From contig JAINTL010000094.1 in the NCBI GenBank assembly GCA_019916065.1, positions 1-64,000 on the forward strand: DNA of 64,000 nt, read 5' to 3'. Made by a program: the position numbers and the translations under genes. The notes under the pieces were generated by a model. That model was not told the DNA's origin and ran no database searches. It worked only from the letters and a program-made list of their open reading frames with translations. Numbering within the stretch: the stretch's first letter is position 1; the number at the start of each line of letters is the position of its first letter. Origin of the DNA: Vitellaria paradoxa. Lineage: Eukaryota; Streptophyta; Magnoliopsida; Ericales; Sapotaceae. This document shows positions 12,761 through 24,496 of this stretch, one piece after another.

Positions 12761-14566
12761 ACTACAGATTCTTATTGTGTATATATGGTTTTAAAAGTAT
12801 TCTAGATTTAGTAAGATTTTTCTCTGGACCATTCAAAGTGTCCCGACATCCATGTGATATGTAGTCATGCATGGTCCTGCTCATTATTGGGTGGATGATC
12901 TTTCAAATATGTGTCATATGACAATGAATGTGTTATGGTAGAGGCATGTGGTGTGTCTCTGAGCTGGTCGATTGCATCTGCTCATGCCATGGTGATCCCT
13001 GATTTCATCCGTGCTGGGATGAATATTCTCTCATTTGGTTAGTGCTTGCGAACAGATTAAATGCAAGAAACTCTTGAATGGTTTTTGCCTTTAGTTCCAT
13101 TCTTATGAAGTCCAATATGAACATTTTTTGACCTTTAAATGTCAGTGGGAAGATTCATACACCTGAAAGTTAAAATTTAGCCATGCATCTTCTCCGGGCT
13201 AGCCGTGCCTTGTGCAGCCCCTTATTTGAGCCCCATAAGAAAGAAAGTAGCATGTTATCTGACATTAGAGAGTCAAATTTCAGGCAGTGCTCACATAGTG
13301 AGTCCGTTTCAAGTTTGCATGCAAAGTTCAGTTTCACGCTCAACTGAGTTCAAAATATTTGCCAATCAATTTTAGAAGTTACCTTCTAAGTTCATGTATG
13401 CTAAATTTAGATACTATTGGCATTTGTTAAAGTATGGTTCTGTTTTAAGGATGTTGACGCAGAGTCAGCAATTGTTTCCGACATATGACATGCTGGATTT
13501 GGATGTCTGACTCAACGAAATTGGTTGTATAATTGCATTTTGACAGCGGCAATCTCATGATTGATTGTTCGGAATTCCGTTTTTGTCTGTCCCCGCCCAT
13601 TATTCAGTTAAGACTTTTTGCACAAAATAATTTAATAATTATATTATTGACAGGGAAGCTATGGATACGTGCTTAAAGTTGTATAAATTTATAAAAATTA
13701 ATATTTTGTGTTTTATACGGTGAATAAAAAAATTTAAATTTATAATCTTGTAATTTATGTTTGTAGAAATTTGTAAAATTATATATATATAAATATATAT
13801 TTTTTTTTAATTCCAAACAGATATATGTAAAACCACAAGGTACGAGCTGGCTGGCTGGCTGCCTCGTTGTCGATGAAACCCAAAAAAGTTGGTTACTGCC
13901 AGCGATGAACACCCCAATGAACACCCCAGACCCAAATCCTTTTCTCATTGACAATTATGAATTCCACTTAACTAATTTGATGCCAAAATTCCAACTATTA
14001 ATATAATGGTTTTATGTGATTTTTTTTTATTTGTAATTATCTTTTACAAATTTTTTGGAAAATGTGAATTGCTTTATCAAAAACTATCAAATAAAAAATA
14101 ATTTTTAATAAAAAAAGCTACATAAAAACGAGAAAAAACTATCGAATATGGTTACCTCAGCGAGCCTTAATCGTACTATTTTTACTGGCCGAGAATAAAC
14201 GTTTGTTGAAATTTAAAAAAAATTAAAAATTAAAACCATTTGTTGAAATTTCTTCTTTGAATTTAAGTTCACATTGAATACGTCCAATAAATGAATAACC
14301 ATATTTTTTTAAGTTGCGAATGGTTGAGAGGTGCTAATGAAAGGAGTTAATAAATTTCACCAAGCGATCAGTTTTATTAAATATTAAAATTCATAATATT
14401 TTTAGTAAGTTTTTTATATAATAATATAAATGAATACATTATAATTATTTATAACACAAAAAAATATGAGTAGTTAGTTACCCACACCTATCACATACGT
14501 AGAATTTGTTGGAAGGGTAATCAATAGGGAAGAAGAGAAAATTTGAAATTTGAAAAATTATGAATA
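12761..14566. other. Intergenic region between gamma-tubulin and the Helitron
   Basis: No coding region or RNA gene is supported. The stretch becomes strongly AT-rich after about 13620. Short open frames at 13673-13954 consist largely of low-complexity translation. Confidence 0.55.
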
Positions 14567-15574
14567 TTTATATAATAAAATACATCCTATAATTAGCCGT
14601 TTGCCCCTTTGAGGGAGGCGGGGAGCTCGGCCTGTGGGCCTGACGCTCCTATATGGACTTGGCGTTGAGGGAGTGTTCGTGTTTTAAATTTTGAATTTTT
14701 TTAAAAATTTAAAATTCAAATCTTATTATATTTTTTAAAATTATATATTTTTCTAAATTTTAAATTAAAATTTTAATTTAAATGTGCTTAAAATTTAAAT
14801 TTTAAATATATATATTTTTACGCTGTTTATGTTATTTATATAATAAGAAATTTTAAAATTTTAAATTTGAGATTTTTTTTAATTATTGAATTTGCTCAAT
14901 GATCAGAATTATTCATTTCACTCTCCACTTTGGTTAGGTAAAAACACAATCCCTCACTTTTCTCATATATATATTTTAATACTTTTTATATATATAAGTT
15001 TTTAAATTAATATTTTAAAAATGTGATAATATAAAATTGTACACATTTATTAAACAATGTATGGATACTTATTAGATAAGGTTAACTAAATTTTTTATTT
15101 AAAAAAATATATTTAAACTTTAATTTTTTTAAAATTTTATTAAAAATAAATATTTTAATTAAAATTTTAATGTACTTAAAACTTAAAATTTAAATACATA
15201 CAATTTTACATTCTTTGTATTATTTATATAATAAAGAAACTTAAAATTTTAAATTTGAAATATTTTCAACTATTCGATTTATTCAATAGTTAAAATTAAT
15301 TTTTTCTCTCACTCTTTTCATATTTTTTCAAATATTTTTTATATAAAAGATTTTAAATTAATATTTTAAAAAATTTGATAATATTTTAATAAATAATAAA
15401 ATTATAAGTCTTTGTTAAACACTATACGAATATTTTAATTTCCTTTGATTATTAATTTTTATTTTCATAAATTATTTTTACTTTTTTTCATGTGCACTTA
15501 CTTTATAAATTTAAATTTAAATTATTTATACATCAAATTACATCTCTGTACTGTAGGCACGAAAAAATTGCTAG
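14567..15574 (+). mobile_element. Non-autonomous Helitron, copy 1
   Basis: The 3' end has the Helitron pattern: a decayed short hairpin at about 15549-15561 (GTACTGTAGGCAC), an A/T-rich linker, then CTAG at 15571-15574 followed by T. The 5' end aligns base for base with the intact TC terminus of copy 2 over about 30 bases, with TC decayed to TT. The host A at 14566 and T at 15575 fit A/T target preference without duplication. The element is ~1008 bp, about 80% A+T, with two internal direct repeats of roughly 360 bp (about 14760-15110 and 15120-15480). It has no coding capacity. Its 3' end lies 344 bp upstream of the AG-peptide ATG. Confidence 0.75.
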
Positions 15575-15918
15575 TAAGCTTATAACGGATAAAAATAAAA
15601 TAGAATCCTCGAGGACTTAGCCGTTAGTTATTAGAAGTATGGGGGAGGAGGGCACATGGTTGAAAAAGAAAAAGCTGGAATTAGGAGGCGGCACATGGGC
15701 TCGATTACTCCAAGTGGGACCCACCAAATAACAACAAGTGAGCACGTTAAAAGGCCCGCCGGTTCTCTCTCCCACTCGCACAATTCAAACAATTCATTGC
15801 TGTATCTCTCTCTCTCTCTCTCTCGCTCTCCAACGCTCCTCTCTGTTCCTCTGCTCCGCTCAACTTGCAGAATCCTTCTCACTTCTTCGTTCCGTTGGAT
15901 TTTCATCTGAGATAGAGA
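15575..15918 (+). promoter_or_regulatory. AG-peptide proximal promoter and leader
   Basis: Only 344 bp separate the Helitron end from the start codon. A CT dinucleotide run at about 15806-15826 and further pyrimidine-rich sequence to about 15845 mark the likely transcribed leader. Y-patches of this kind are common near plant transcription starts. No convincing TATA box was found. Confidence 0.45.
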
Positions 15919-17297
15919 ATGGCGTTGTCTAGGGTTTTCGTCGGAGTTTTGACCGTGTTCGCTGTTGTTTTCGCCGTAGTTTCCTCGCCCGTGCAGGCGC
16001 AGTCTATGGCTCCCGCTCCTGCTCCGGCCAGCGACGGTAAATTTCACTTCAATATTTGTTCACTGTCAATATATACGTATATAGTATTATGTACAGACGA
16101 TAAGTGAACTTTGTATATTTGGATGCATATATGATTCTCAGATCTGATCATCGTTGGTTAGCTTTTGAACTGTTCCTCGTGAATTATTGTCTTGTCCTGA
16201 ATGCGTGTGATTATGGAAGGATTTTCACAGCATGTTTATTTACTGTTTTTTTCCTTCAGAAAATTTGTATAATTTGCATTTAAGGGAAATTAATTATTAT
16301 TTGAGAAAATTAAAAAAAAAAAGAATCATTTTTTTGGTAATTAAAAAAAAAGAATCCTTCTAATTGAAAATTCTATTTTAATAAACTGAAATTTCAAAAT
16401 TAGAACAGCATGAAGTTTGATACCTTTTTTGCATCTCACTTGCATTATCAGGTGTCTAAATCATGTGCCAGAACATTGTGCACCCAAATGCACATTTGGT
16501 ATATTTCAAATTTCAAAGTTTTAGTTTATTAAAATGGAATTTTTAATACAAAATTTCTTTTTCTTTTCTTTTTTTTTGGGGGGGGGGAATATTCCCTTAT
16601 TATTTTCAGAGGCACTCTGCTTTCTCATTATTCTATGACGGGCAAAAATTTACGTGAATTTTGCTGTCAATAGTTTAGGACTAAAAAATGCTTACAAAAC
16701 AGAAAGGATTTTCTTTTTTTTTTTTTTTTGGGTAATTAAAGAGTAAGGCTTTGTTTGAATATTTAGCGATTTTGAATCTACGTATTTGAAATTAAATTGT
16801 ATTAAAATATAAATTAAAGAATTATCTATTAAATAATACATGTAATTTTTTTAATAACTGTAGTGCCATTAATTTTTAAATTGGTAAAGTCACTGTTACT
16901 AAATATTTTAAATAATTATTTTTTAGGCATGATTTCAAATCTTTCATAATTTAACAACTGTAAACTACTTAAATTTATGATACAATCCCTATCTACATTA
17001 ATTCGCCTTCCCATTGTCTGTTCTAAAAGTGGTCTTCCCATTAATTTCTTCATCTTTTTAAAGGGGCGGCCATTTTGGAAATTTAACTTCGACTCAGTCC
17101 ATTTTTTTTTCTATTTCCGTCTTAGCACTATTATTGTTTTCTGCATATTGTTGATGTAAATGTTTTGACTATTGTATCTTCTTCTTGCAGGCACTTCAAT
17201 TGACCAGGGGATTGCTTACGTCTTGATGCTTGTGGCCTTAGTTCTCACATACCTTATTCACCCCTTGGATGCTTCTTCTTCCTACAACTTCTTCTGA
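15919..17297 (+). CDS. Arabinogalactan peptide (AGP16/20/22/41 type)
   Basis: AG-peptides are secreted, hydroxyproline-rich, heavily glycosylated, GPI-anchored cell-surface proteoglycans. Exons 15919-16036 and 17191-17297 join in phase 1 (GAC G/GC) to 74 aa. Residues 1 to about 27 form a signal peptide ending near VQA. The short mature part QSMAPAPAPASDG has Ala-Pro repeats for arabinogalactan attachment. SDG is the probable GPI omega region. Residues 45-63 (GIAYVLMLVALVLTYLIH) are the hydrophobic anchor signal. The C-terminal HPLDASSSYNFF is characteristic of this clade. The gene is flanked by inverted Helitron copies, and its last codons plus 3' UTR begin a long tandem array. Confidence 0.95.
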
Positions 17298-18764
17298 CGC
17301 AACTTAAAATTAGAATATATGCACAAGGGACACAAAAAATGATTTGATTTGGATAAACATCTACATTGCCTGCCCTTTTGATGGATTTAGTTGTTACCTC
17401 TTTTTTTCTTTCTTATTATTGACATTCTTTTGTTGCAATGTAAATTTCTGATTTTATAGTTGCTCCTTGTAATTCTTTCCTCCTTTAGTTTCAAATATCA
17501 TATAATTCTCTCTCTTTCTCTCTCTCCATTTTCTATAGTTTATTACTTGTAGTGCATTTGTGGCTGAGTTTACTTGCATCATTGCAAGGGTTGAAAGGCT
17601 TCACTTTTAAATCATTTCTAGATGACAAAATCCACTCAAATATATGAAATAAAAAAAAAAAAGTAGAAAATTATGAACTTTGCAGTGTAGGCTAGCCAAA
17701 TCCATCAACAATATGTTTTGTTACTGAAAATAGAAGATAATACTTATACCACTTGGATGCTTCCTTTTCATACAACTTCTTCTGATGATTTGTTTTTGCA
17801 ACCTAAAATTAAAACATTTGCACAAGGGACAAAGAAAATACAATTTGAATTGGATAAACATCTGCATTGCCCACCCTCTTTATTAAATTAATTGTTGCCT
17901 TTTTTTCTTTCTTTTCTTATTAACATTCTTTTGCTACATCGTTAATTTTATATTTTGTAGTTGTCCCTTGTAATTTTTTCCTCCTTTAGTTTCAAAAATC
18001 ATTTAATTCTCTTTCTCTTTCTTTCTCTTCTCTATGATTTATTATTTGTTGTGCATTTGTGGTTGAGTCATCATAGCAAAGGTTGAAAATTCACTTTTAA
18101 ATCATTTTTAGAAGACAAAATCCACTCCTCTTTACTGAATCAAATATATGAAATAACAAAAAAAGTAGAAAATTATAACCTTTACAATTTAGGCTAGCCA
18201 AATCCATCCACAATGTGTTTTGTTATTGAAAAAAAAAGATAATACTCTTCGCCCTTGGATGCTTCCTCTTTCTACGACTTCTTTTGATGATTTGTTTTTG
18301 CAACTTAAAATAAGAATATATGTACAAGGGACAGAGAAAGTGAAATTTGAATTGGATAAGCATCTGCATTGCTCACCTTTTGATGGTTTTGGCTAATGCC
18401 TTTTTTTTTTTTTTTTTTTCGTATTGACATTCTTTTGCTGCAATGTTAATTTCTAATTTTGCAGTTGTCTTTTGTAATTCTTTCGTCCTTTACTTTCAAA
18501 TATCATTTAATTCTCTCTCTCTTTCTCTTTTATATGGTTTATTACTTGAAGTGCATTTATGACTGAGTTTACTTGCATCTTTGCAAGAGATAGAGAAAAT
18601 GCAATTTGAATTGGATAAATATTGTCATTGCCCACTCTTTTGATGGATTTAGTTGTTGCCTCTTTTTTTTTTTTCTTTTCTTTTCTTATTGACATATTCT
18701 GCTACAATGTTAATTTTTGATTTTGCAATTGTCCCTTTTAATTCTTTTCTCCTTTACTTTGAAA

Positions 18765-19762
18765 CTAGTAATTGTCAATGCCTAAAGGCACATAAATGTA
18801 ATTTGATATATAAATAACTTAAATTTAAATTTATAAAATAAATGTGTATGAAAAAAATGTAAAAATAACTTATAAAAATAAAAATTACTAATCAAAAGAG
18901 ATTAAAATATTTATACAGTATTTAATGAAGGTTTAAAATTTTATTATTTATTACAATATTATCACATTTTTTAAAATATTAATTTAAAATCTTTTATATA
19001 AAAAGTATTTAAAAAATATGGGAAGAGTGAGATAAAGAAAAATAATTCTAGTTATTGAACAAATTTAATAGTTGAAAATATCCCAAATTTGAACTTTCTT
19101 ATTATATGAATAACATAAAGAATGTAAAATTGTATGTATTTAAAACTTAAGTTTTAAGCACATTAAAATTAAAAATTTAATTTAAATGTTTATTTTTAAT
19201 AAATTTTAAATAAAATTAACGTTTAAATATATTTTTTTAAATAAAACAATTTAGTTGATTTTGTCTGATAGGTATCTATACATTGTTTAATAAATGTGTA
19301 CAATTTTATATCATCACATTTTTTAAAATATTAATTTAAAAACTTTTATATATAAAAGTATTCAAAAAATATTTAAGAATAGTGAGGGCTTATGTTCTCA
19401 TGTAATTAAAGTGGAGAGGGAAAGAAGTAATCTTGGACATTGAGCAAATTTAACAGCTGAAAAAATTTCAAATTTAAAATTTTAAGCTTTCTTATTATAT
19501 AAAAGACATAAAGAGCGTAAAAAATGTATATATTTAAAATTTAAGTTTTAAGTACATTAAAATTAAAATTTTAATTAAAAATTTAGAAAAATATAATTTA
19601 TATAATTTTAAAAAATATAATAAGGTTTGAATTTTAAATTTTAAAAAAATTCAAAATTTAAAACAATGACACTCAAGCCCGCAAGCCAGGCTCTACGCCT
19701 TTCTCCATACTAAGTCCACATAGAACATAAATCTGATCAAAGAATGTGTTTTATTACATAGA
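18765..19762 (-). mobile_element. Non-autonomous Helitron, copy 2 (inverted)
   Basis: Read on the minus strand, the element starts TC at 19762 (TCTATGTAATAAAACACATT). It ends with a clear hairpin TGCC-TTTA-GGCA, a short linker and CTAG at 18768-18765. It splits one unit of the AG-peptide array exactly between A (18764) and T (19763), the classic A/T Helitron target with no duplication, because the host sequence resumes with TATCAT as in the other units. It is 998 bp and homologous along its length to 14567-15574 in opposite orientation, with the same two internal repeats. No Rep/helicase coding. Confidence 0.88.
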
Positions 19763-21364
19763 TATCATATATATATATATATATATATATATCTCCCCTC
19801 CTTCTATGGTTTATTACTTGTAATGCATTTGTGGCTAAGTTTACTTGCATCATTGCAAGGGTTGAATAGTTTACTTTTAAATCATTTTTGGGTGACAATA
19901 TCCACTCTTCCTTGTTGAATCAAATATATGAAATAACAAAAAGGGTAGAAAATCACGACCTTTGCGTTTAGGCTAGCAAAATTCATCCACAATATGTTTT
20001 ATTACTGAAAATAAAAGATAATACTCTTACCCCTTAGATGCTACCTCTTCCTACAACTTCTTTTGACGATTTGTTTCTGCAATCTAAAATTGGAATATAT
20101 GAACAGAGGACAGAGAAAATGTAATTTGAATTGGATAAACATCTTTATCGTTTACCTTCTAGATGGACTTTGTTGTTACCTATTTTTTTTTCTCTTTTTT
20201 ATTGGCATTTTTTTGTTGCAATGTTAATTTTTTATTTTGTAGTTGTCTCTTGTAATTCTTTCATCTTTTAGTATCAAATATCATTTAACTCTCTCTCTCG
20301 GCCTCCCCCTCCCTCTCTCTCTCCTCCTTTCTATGTTTATTACTTTTAGTGCATTTGTCGCTAATTTTACTTGTATTATTGCTAGGGTTGAATAGTTCAC
20401 TTTTAAATCATTTCCAGGTGACAAAACCCACTCCACCTTGCTGAATCAAATATATGAAATAACAAAAAAAGTAAGAAATTATGACCTTTGTAGTTTAGGT
20501 TAGCCAAATCTATCTACAATGTGTTTTGTTACTAAAAATAAAAGATAATACTCTTAGCCCTTTGATGATTTCTACGACTTCTTCTGATGATTTGTTTCTA
20601 TAACCTAAAATTAGAATATATGCACAAGGGACAGAGAAAATGCAATTTGAATTGGATAAACATTTGCATTGCCCACCTCTTGATGGATTTAGCTATTGCT
20701 TATTTTTTTTTCCTTTCTTTTCTTATTGACATTCTTTTACTGCAATGTTAATTTCTAATTTTGCAGTTGTCCCTTGTAATTCTTTCATCCTTTGCTTTTA
20801 AATATCATTTAATTCTCTCTCTCTCTTTCTTTCTTATATGGTTATTACTTAAAGTGCATTTGTGACAGGGTTTGCTTGTATCATTGTAAGGATTGAAAAG
20901 TTCACTTTAAAATCATTTTTGGGAGACAAAATCCACTCCCTTTAATGAATCAAATAGATGAAAAAACAAAAAAGTAAGAAATTATGACCTTTGCAATTTA
21001 GGCTAGCCAAATCCATCCACAATGTGTTTTGTCAATGGAAAAAAAAATAGTACTCTTACCCCTTAGATGCTTCCTTTTCCTACAACTTCTTTAGATGATT
21101 TGTTTCTGTGACCTAAAATTAGAATATTTGCATAAGGGATAGAGAAAATGCAATTTAAATTGGATAAATATCTGCATTACCCATGCTCTTGATGGATTTA
21201 ATTGTTGCCATTTTTTTCTTTCCTTTCTTATTAACTTTTCTTGCTGCAATGTTAATTTCTGATTTTGCAGTTGTCCCTTGTAATTCTTTCCTCCTTTAGT
21301 TTCAAGTATCATTTAATTCTCTTTCTCTCTCTCCCCCTTGGCTAAATTACTTACATCATTGCAA

Positions 21365-21681
21365 CCCCAAGGGGTTAGATGGGTGGTCTTGGACTGGGAC
21401 TTAGGGGCTTACCAGCCCAAGTTCTCAAGTTCAAGTCTCCTCTCTAGCAAAACTTGGGACCAGCCTCCTGGGCGCAAAGCGTAGTAAAGGTTGGTAGGAC
21501 GGGCCTCCTTGGCTGGACGAACCGTATCCAATTCTTGGGTGTGGGTCCGACTCTCCACCGCTACGCGAGTTCGCGATTTACCGCTATACATGTTGAGGGG
21601 CCGGTATGTGTGGCACAAACCAAAAGAGATTCACTCTCTAGGGGTTTAGCCTAGGGAGTGAATCTCTCAAGGTTAAATCCT
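21365..21681 (+). mobile_element. tRNA-type SINE inserted in the array
   Basis: A 317 bp insert interrupts one array unit, flanked by an 18-bp target duplication with one mismatch (21347-21364 and 21682-21699). The head has a tRNA-like B-box (AAGTTCAAGTCTC near 21425-21437). The body shares long stretches with the copy at 26893-27126, including 'gacgaaccgtatcca' and 'catgttgaggggccggtatg'. Near its 3' end lies an 18-bp inverted repeat (21625-21642 and 21650-21667, one mismatch, 7-base loop). Non-coding. Confidence 0.85.
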
Positions 21682-22265
21682 TTACTTACATCATTACAAG
21701 GATTGAAAAGTTCACTTTTAAATCATTTCTGGGTAACAAAATCCACTCTCCCTTCCCGAATCAAATATATGAACTAAAAAAAAAAAAAGGAAATTACGAC
21801 CTTTACAGTTTAGGCTAGCCAAATCAATCCAAAATATGTTTTATTGCTAAAAATATTAGATAATGCTCTTACCCTTTGGATGCTTCCACTTCCTACAATT
21901 TTTTTTGATGATTTATTTCTACAACCTAAAAATTAGAATAGATGCACAAGGGACAAAAAATGCAATTTGAATTGGATTAACATTTGCATTGCCCACCCTC
22001 TTGATGTATTTAACTATTACTTTTTTTTTCTTTTTTTCTTTCTTTTCTTATTGACATTCTTTCGCTACAATGTTATTTTCTGATTTTGCAGTTGCCTTTT
22101 GTAATTCTTTCCTCCTTTAGTTTCAAATATCATTTAATTATCTCATTTGCGTCATTACAAGGGTTGAAGAGTTCACTTTTAAATCATTTCTGGGTGACAA
22201 AATCCACTCCCCCTTGTTGAATCAAATACCCGAAAAAAAAAGTAGGAAATTACGACCTTTACGGT

Positions 22266-22881
22266 CAGTGGTGGCGAAAATTTCATAAAATAAATATTAA
22301 GGCCGGGTGTTTGAAGTTGTAAAAATTAGTATAAATTTATAAAAATTATAATTTTCATAATTCATATGGTAAGTAAAAAATTTAAATTTAAAAAAATCTT
22401 TTAGAGTTTTATCAAGTTTCAAACATTTCAATTATAAAATAAATTATTAATTTTTTACTGTCACAACCTTTTATAACTTTTACCTCACTTATTAAAAAAT
22501 CATTTTTAATGAGTATATGAAAAAAATAATGCATTTGTAATGTTATAAAATATACGTTAATAATTAAAATAAATAAAATTTTACAAAAATAATATTTATC
22601 TAGTTAAATATTACATGCCAGACACAATCTTATAATTTTTCACAGGTTCAGAATGTTAAAGTTCGAAAGTTGAATGTTCAGGCGATGAACATTTTCGATT
22701 ATGCATGTGTGTAAGCAATATAACATGTATAAAATAAGATTATCGATCACGAGTGTATAAGGTCTGAAGAATAAATATTTTTTTTACAAATTATGTGGTT
22801 TAAATATATATATATATATATATATTTCGGACTCTAGTGGCAACGGTCGCTGCCGCTCGGCCACAGGTGGCTCCGCCACTG
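22266..22881. mobile_element. hAT-like non-autonomous element in the array
   Basis: A 616 bp insert starts CAGTGGTGGCG and ends CTCCGCCACTG, imperfect terminal inverted repeats. It is flanked by 8-bp copies of the array sequence, TTTACGGT at 22258-22265 and TTTGCAGT at 22882-22889. An 8-bp duplication fits the hAT superfamily. The interior is AT-rich with a TA run near 22807-22824 and no transposase frame. Confidence 0.75.
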
Positions 22882-24496
22882 TTTGCAGTTTAGGCTAACC
22901 AAATCCATCCATAATGTTTTTTGTTTCTGACAACAAAAGATAATACTCTTACCTCTTGGATGCTTCCTCTTTCGACAACTTCTTCTGATGATTTGTTACT
23001 ACAGCCTAAAATTAGAATACATGCACAAATGACAGAGAAAATGCAATTTGAATTAGATAAACATCTGCATTGCCCACTCTCTTGATGGATTAGTTATTGC
23101 CTCTTTTTTTTTTCTTTTTCTTATTAACATTCTTTTGCTTCAATGTTAATTTTTGATTTTGCAGTTGTCCGTGGTAATTTTTTTTTTCCTTTAGTTTCAA
23201 ATATCGTTTAGTTCTCTATCTCTCTCTCTCCCCCCTCTCTCCTTTTTTTGTGGTTTATTAGTTGTAGTGCGTTTGTGGCTGAGTTTACTTGCATCATTAC
23301 AAGAGTTGAATAGTTCATGTTTAAATCATTTTTGTGTGACAAAATCCACTCCCCTTTACTGAATCAAATATTTGAAATAACAAAAAAAGTAAGAAATTAC
23401 GACGTTTGTAGTTTAGGTTAGCCAAATCCATCCACAATGTGTTTTGTTACTGAAAATAATAGATAATACTCTTACCTTTTGGAAGCTTTCTCTTTTTACG
23501 ACTCCTTCTAATGATTTTTTCTATAACTTAAAATTAAATTATATGCACAAGGGACAAAGAAAATGCAATTTGAATTGGATAAACATCTGCATTACCTACC
23601 TTTTGATGGATTTAGCTAGTGCCTATTTTTTTTTCTTTTCTTATTGACATTCTTTTGCTGCAACTTTAATTTCTGATTTTGCAGTTAGTCCTTGTAATTC
23701 TTTTCTCCTTTAGTTTCAAATATCATTTAATTCTCTCTATCTCCCCCCTTTCTCCCCCCCCTCTCTCTCTCCTCTCTATGGTTTATTACTTGTTTTGCAT
23801 TTGAGGCTAAGTCATCATAGCAAGAGTTGAAAATTCACTTTTAAATCATTTTTGGGTAACAAAATTCACTCCCCTTTGCTAAATAAAATATATAAAATAA
23901 CAAAAAAGTAGGAAATTACGACCTTTGCAATTTAGGCTAGCCAAATTCATCTACAATATGTTTTGTTACTGAAAATAAAAGATAATACTCTTAGCCCTTG
24001 GATGTTTCCTCTTCCAACAACTTCTTCTAATGATTTGTTTTTACAACCTAAAATTAGAATATATGCACAAGGGACAAAGAAAATGCATTGCCCACCCTCT
24101 TGATGGATTTTGTTGTTGCTTCTTTTTTTTTTTTATCCTTTTCTTATTGACATTTTTTTACTGCAATGTTAATTTCTGATTTTGCAGTTATTCCTCGTAA
24201 TTCTTTCTTCCTTTAGTATCAAATATCATTTAATTCTCTCTCGCTCTCTTCTATGGTTTATTACTTGTAATGCATTTATGGCTAATTTTTTTTTTTTTTT
24301 TTTTGGCATCATTGCAAGAGTTGAAGAGTTCACTTTTAAATCATTCTTGGGTGACAAAATCCACTACCCTTGCTAAATCAAATATATGAAATAACCAAAA
24401 AAAAAAAAGGTAAGAAATTACGACCTTTGCAGTTTAGGCTAACCAAATCCATCCGCAATGTGTTTTGTTACTAAAAATGAAAAATAAATCTCTTAC

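Larger units (their letters stand above)
17262..24496 (+). repeat. Tandem array derived from the 3' end of the AG-peptide gene
   Basis: About 11 direct copies of a ~500-520 bp unit. The first copy is the gene's own terminal codons (from HPLDASS) plus 3' UTR. A landmark 'aatttgaattggataaaca' recurs near 17344, 17845, 18340, 18601, 20120, 20641, 21149, 21961, 23041 and 23564. The unit at about 24084 has lost it by deletion, and the unit at 18601 is a shortened recombinant of ~260 bp. Each unit repeats, in order: the CTTGGATGCTTCC-type CDS end, a purine-rich segment, a pyrimidine run, a CT microsatellite, 'ggtttattacttgtagtgca', and 'gtttaggctagccaaatcca'. Longer spacings are accounted for by the Helitron, SINE and hAT insertions. 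Stops and substitutions in the copied codons make them non-coding. Confidence 0.93.

Noticed and set aside
15631..16047. 138-codon minus-strand open frame opposite the AG-peptide leader and exon 1
   Set aside because: It is the antisense shadow of the CT-rich leader, giving Arg/Glu repeats, with no family resemblance.
21365..21440. tRNA gene
   Set aside because: The B-box-like stretch is the head of a SINE with target duplications; there is no complete cloverleaf.
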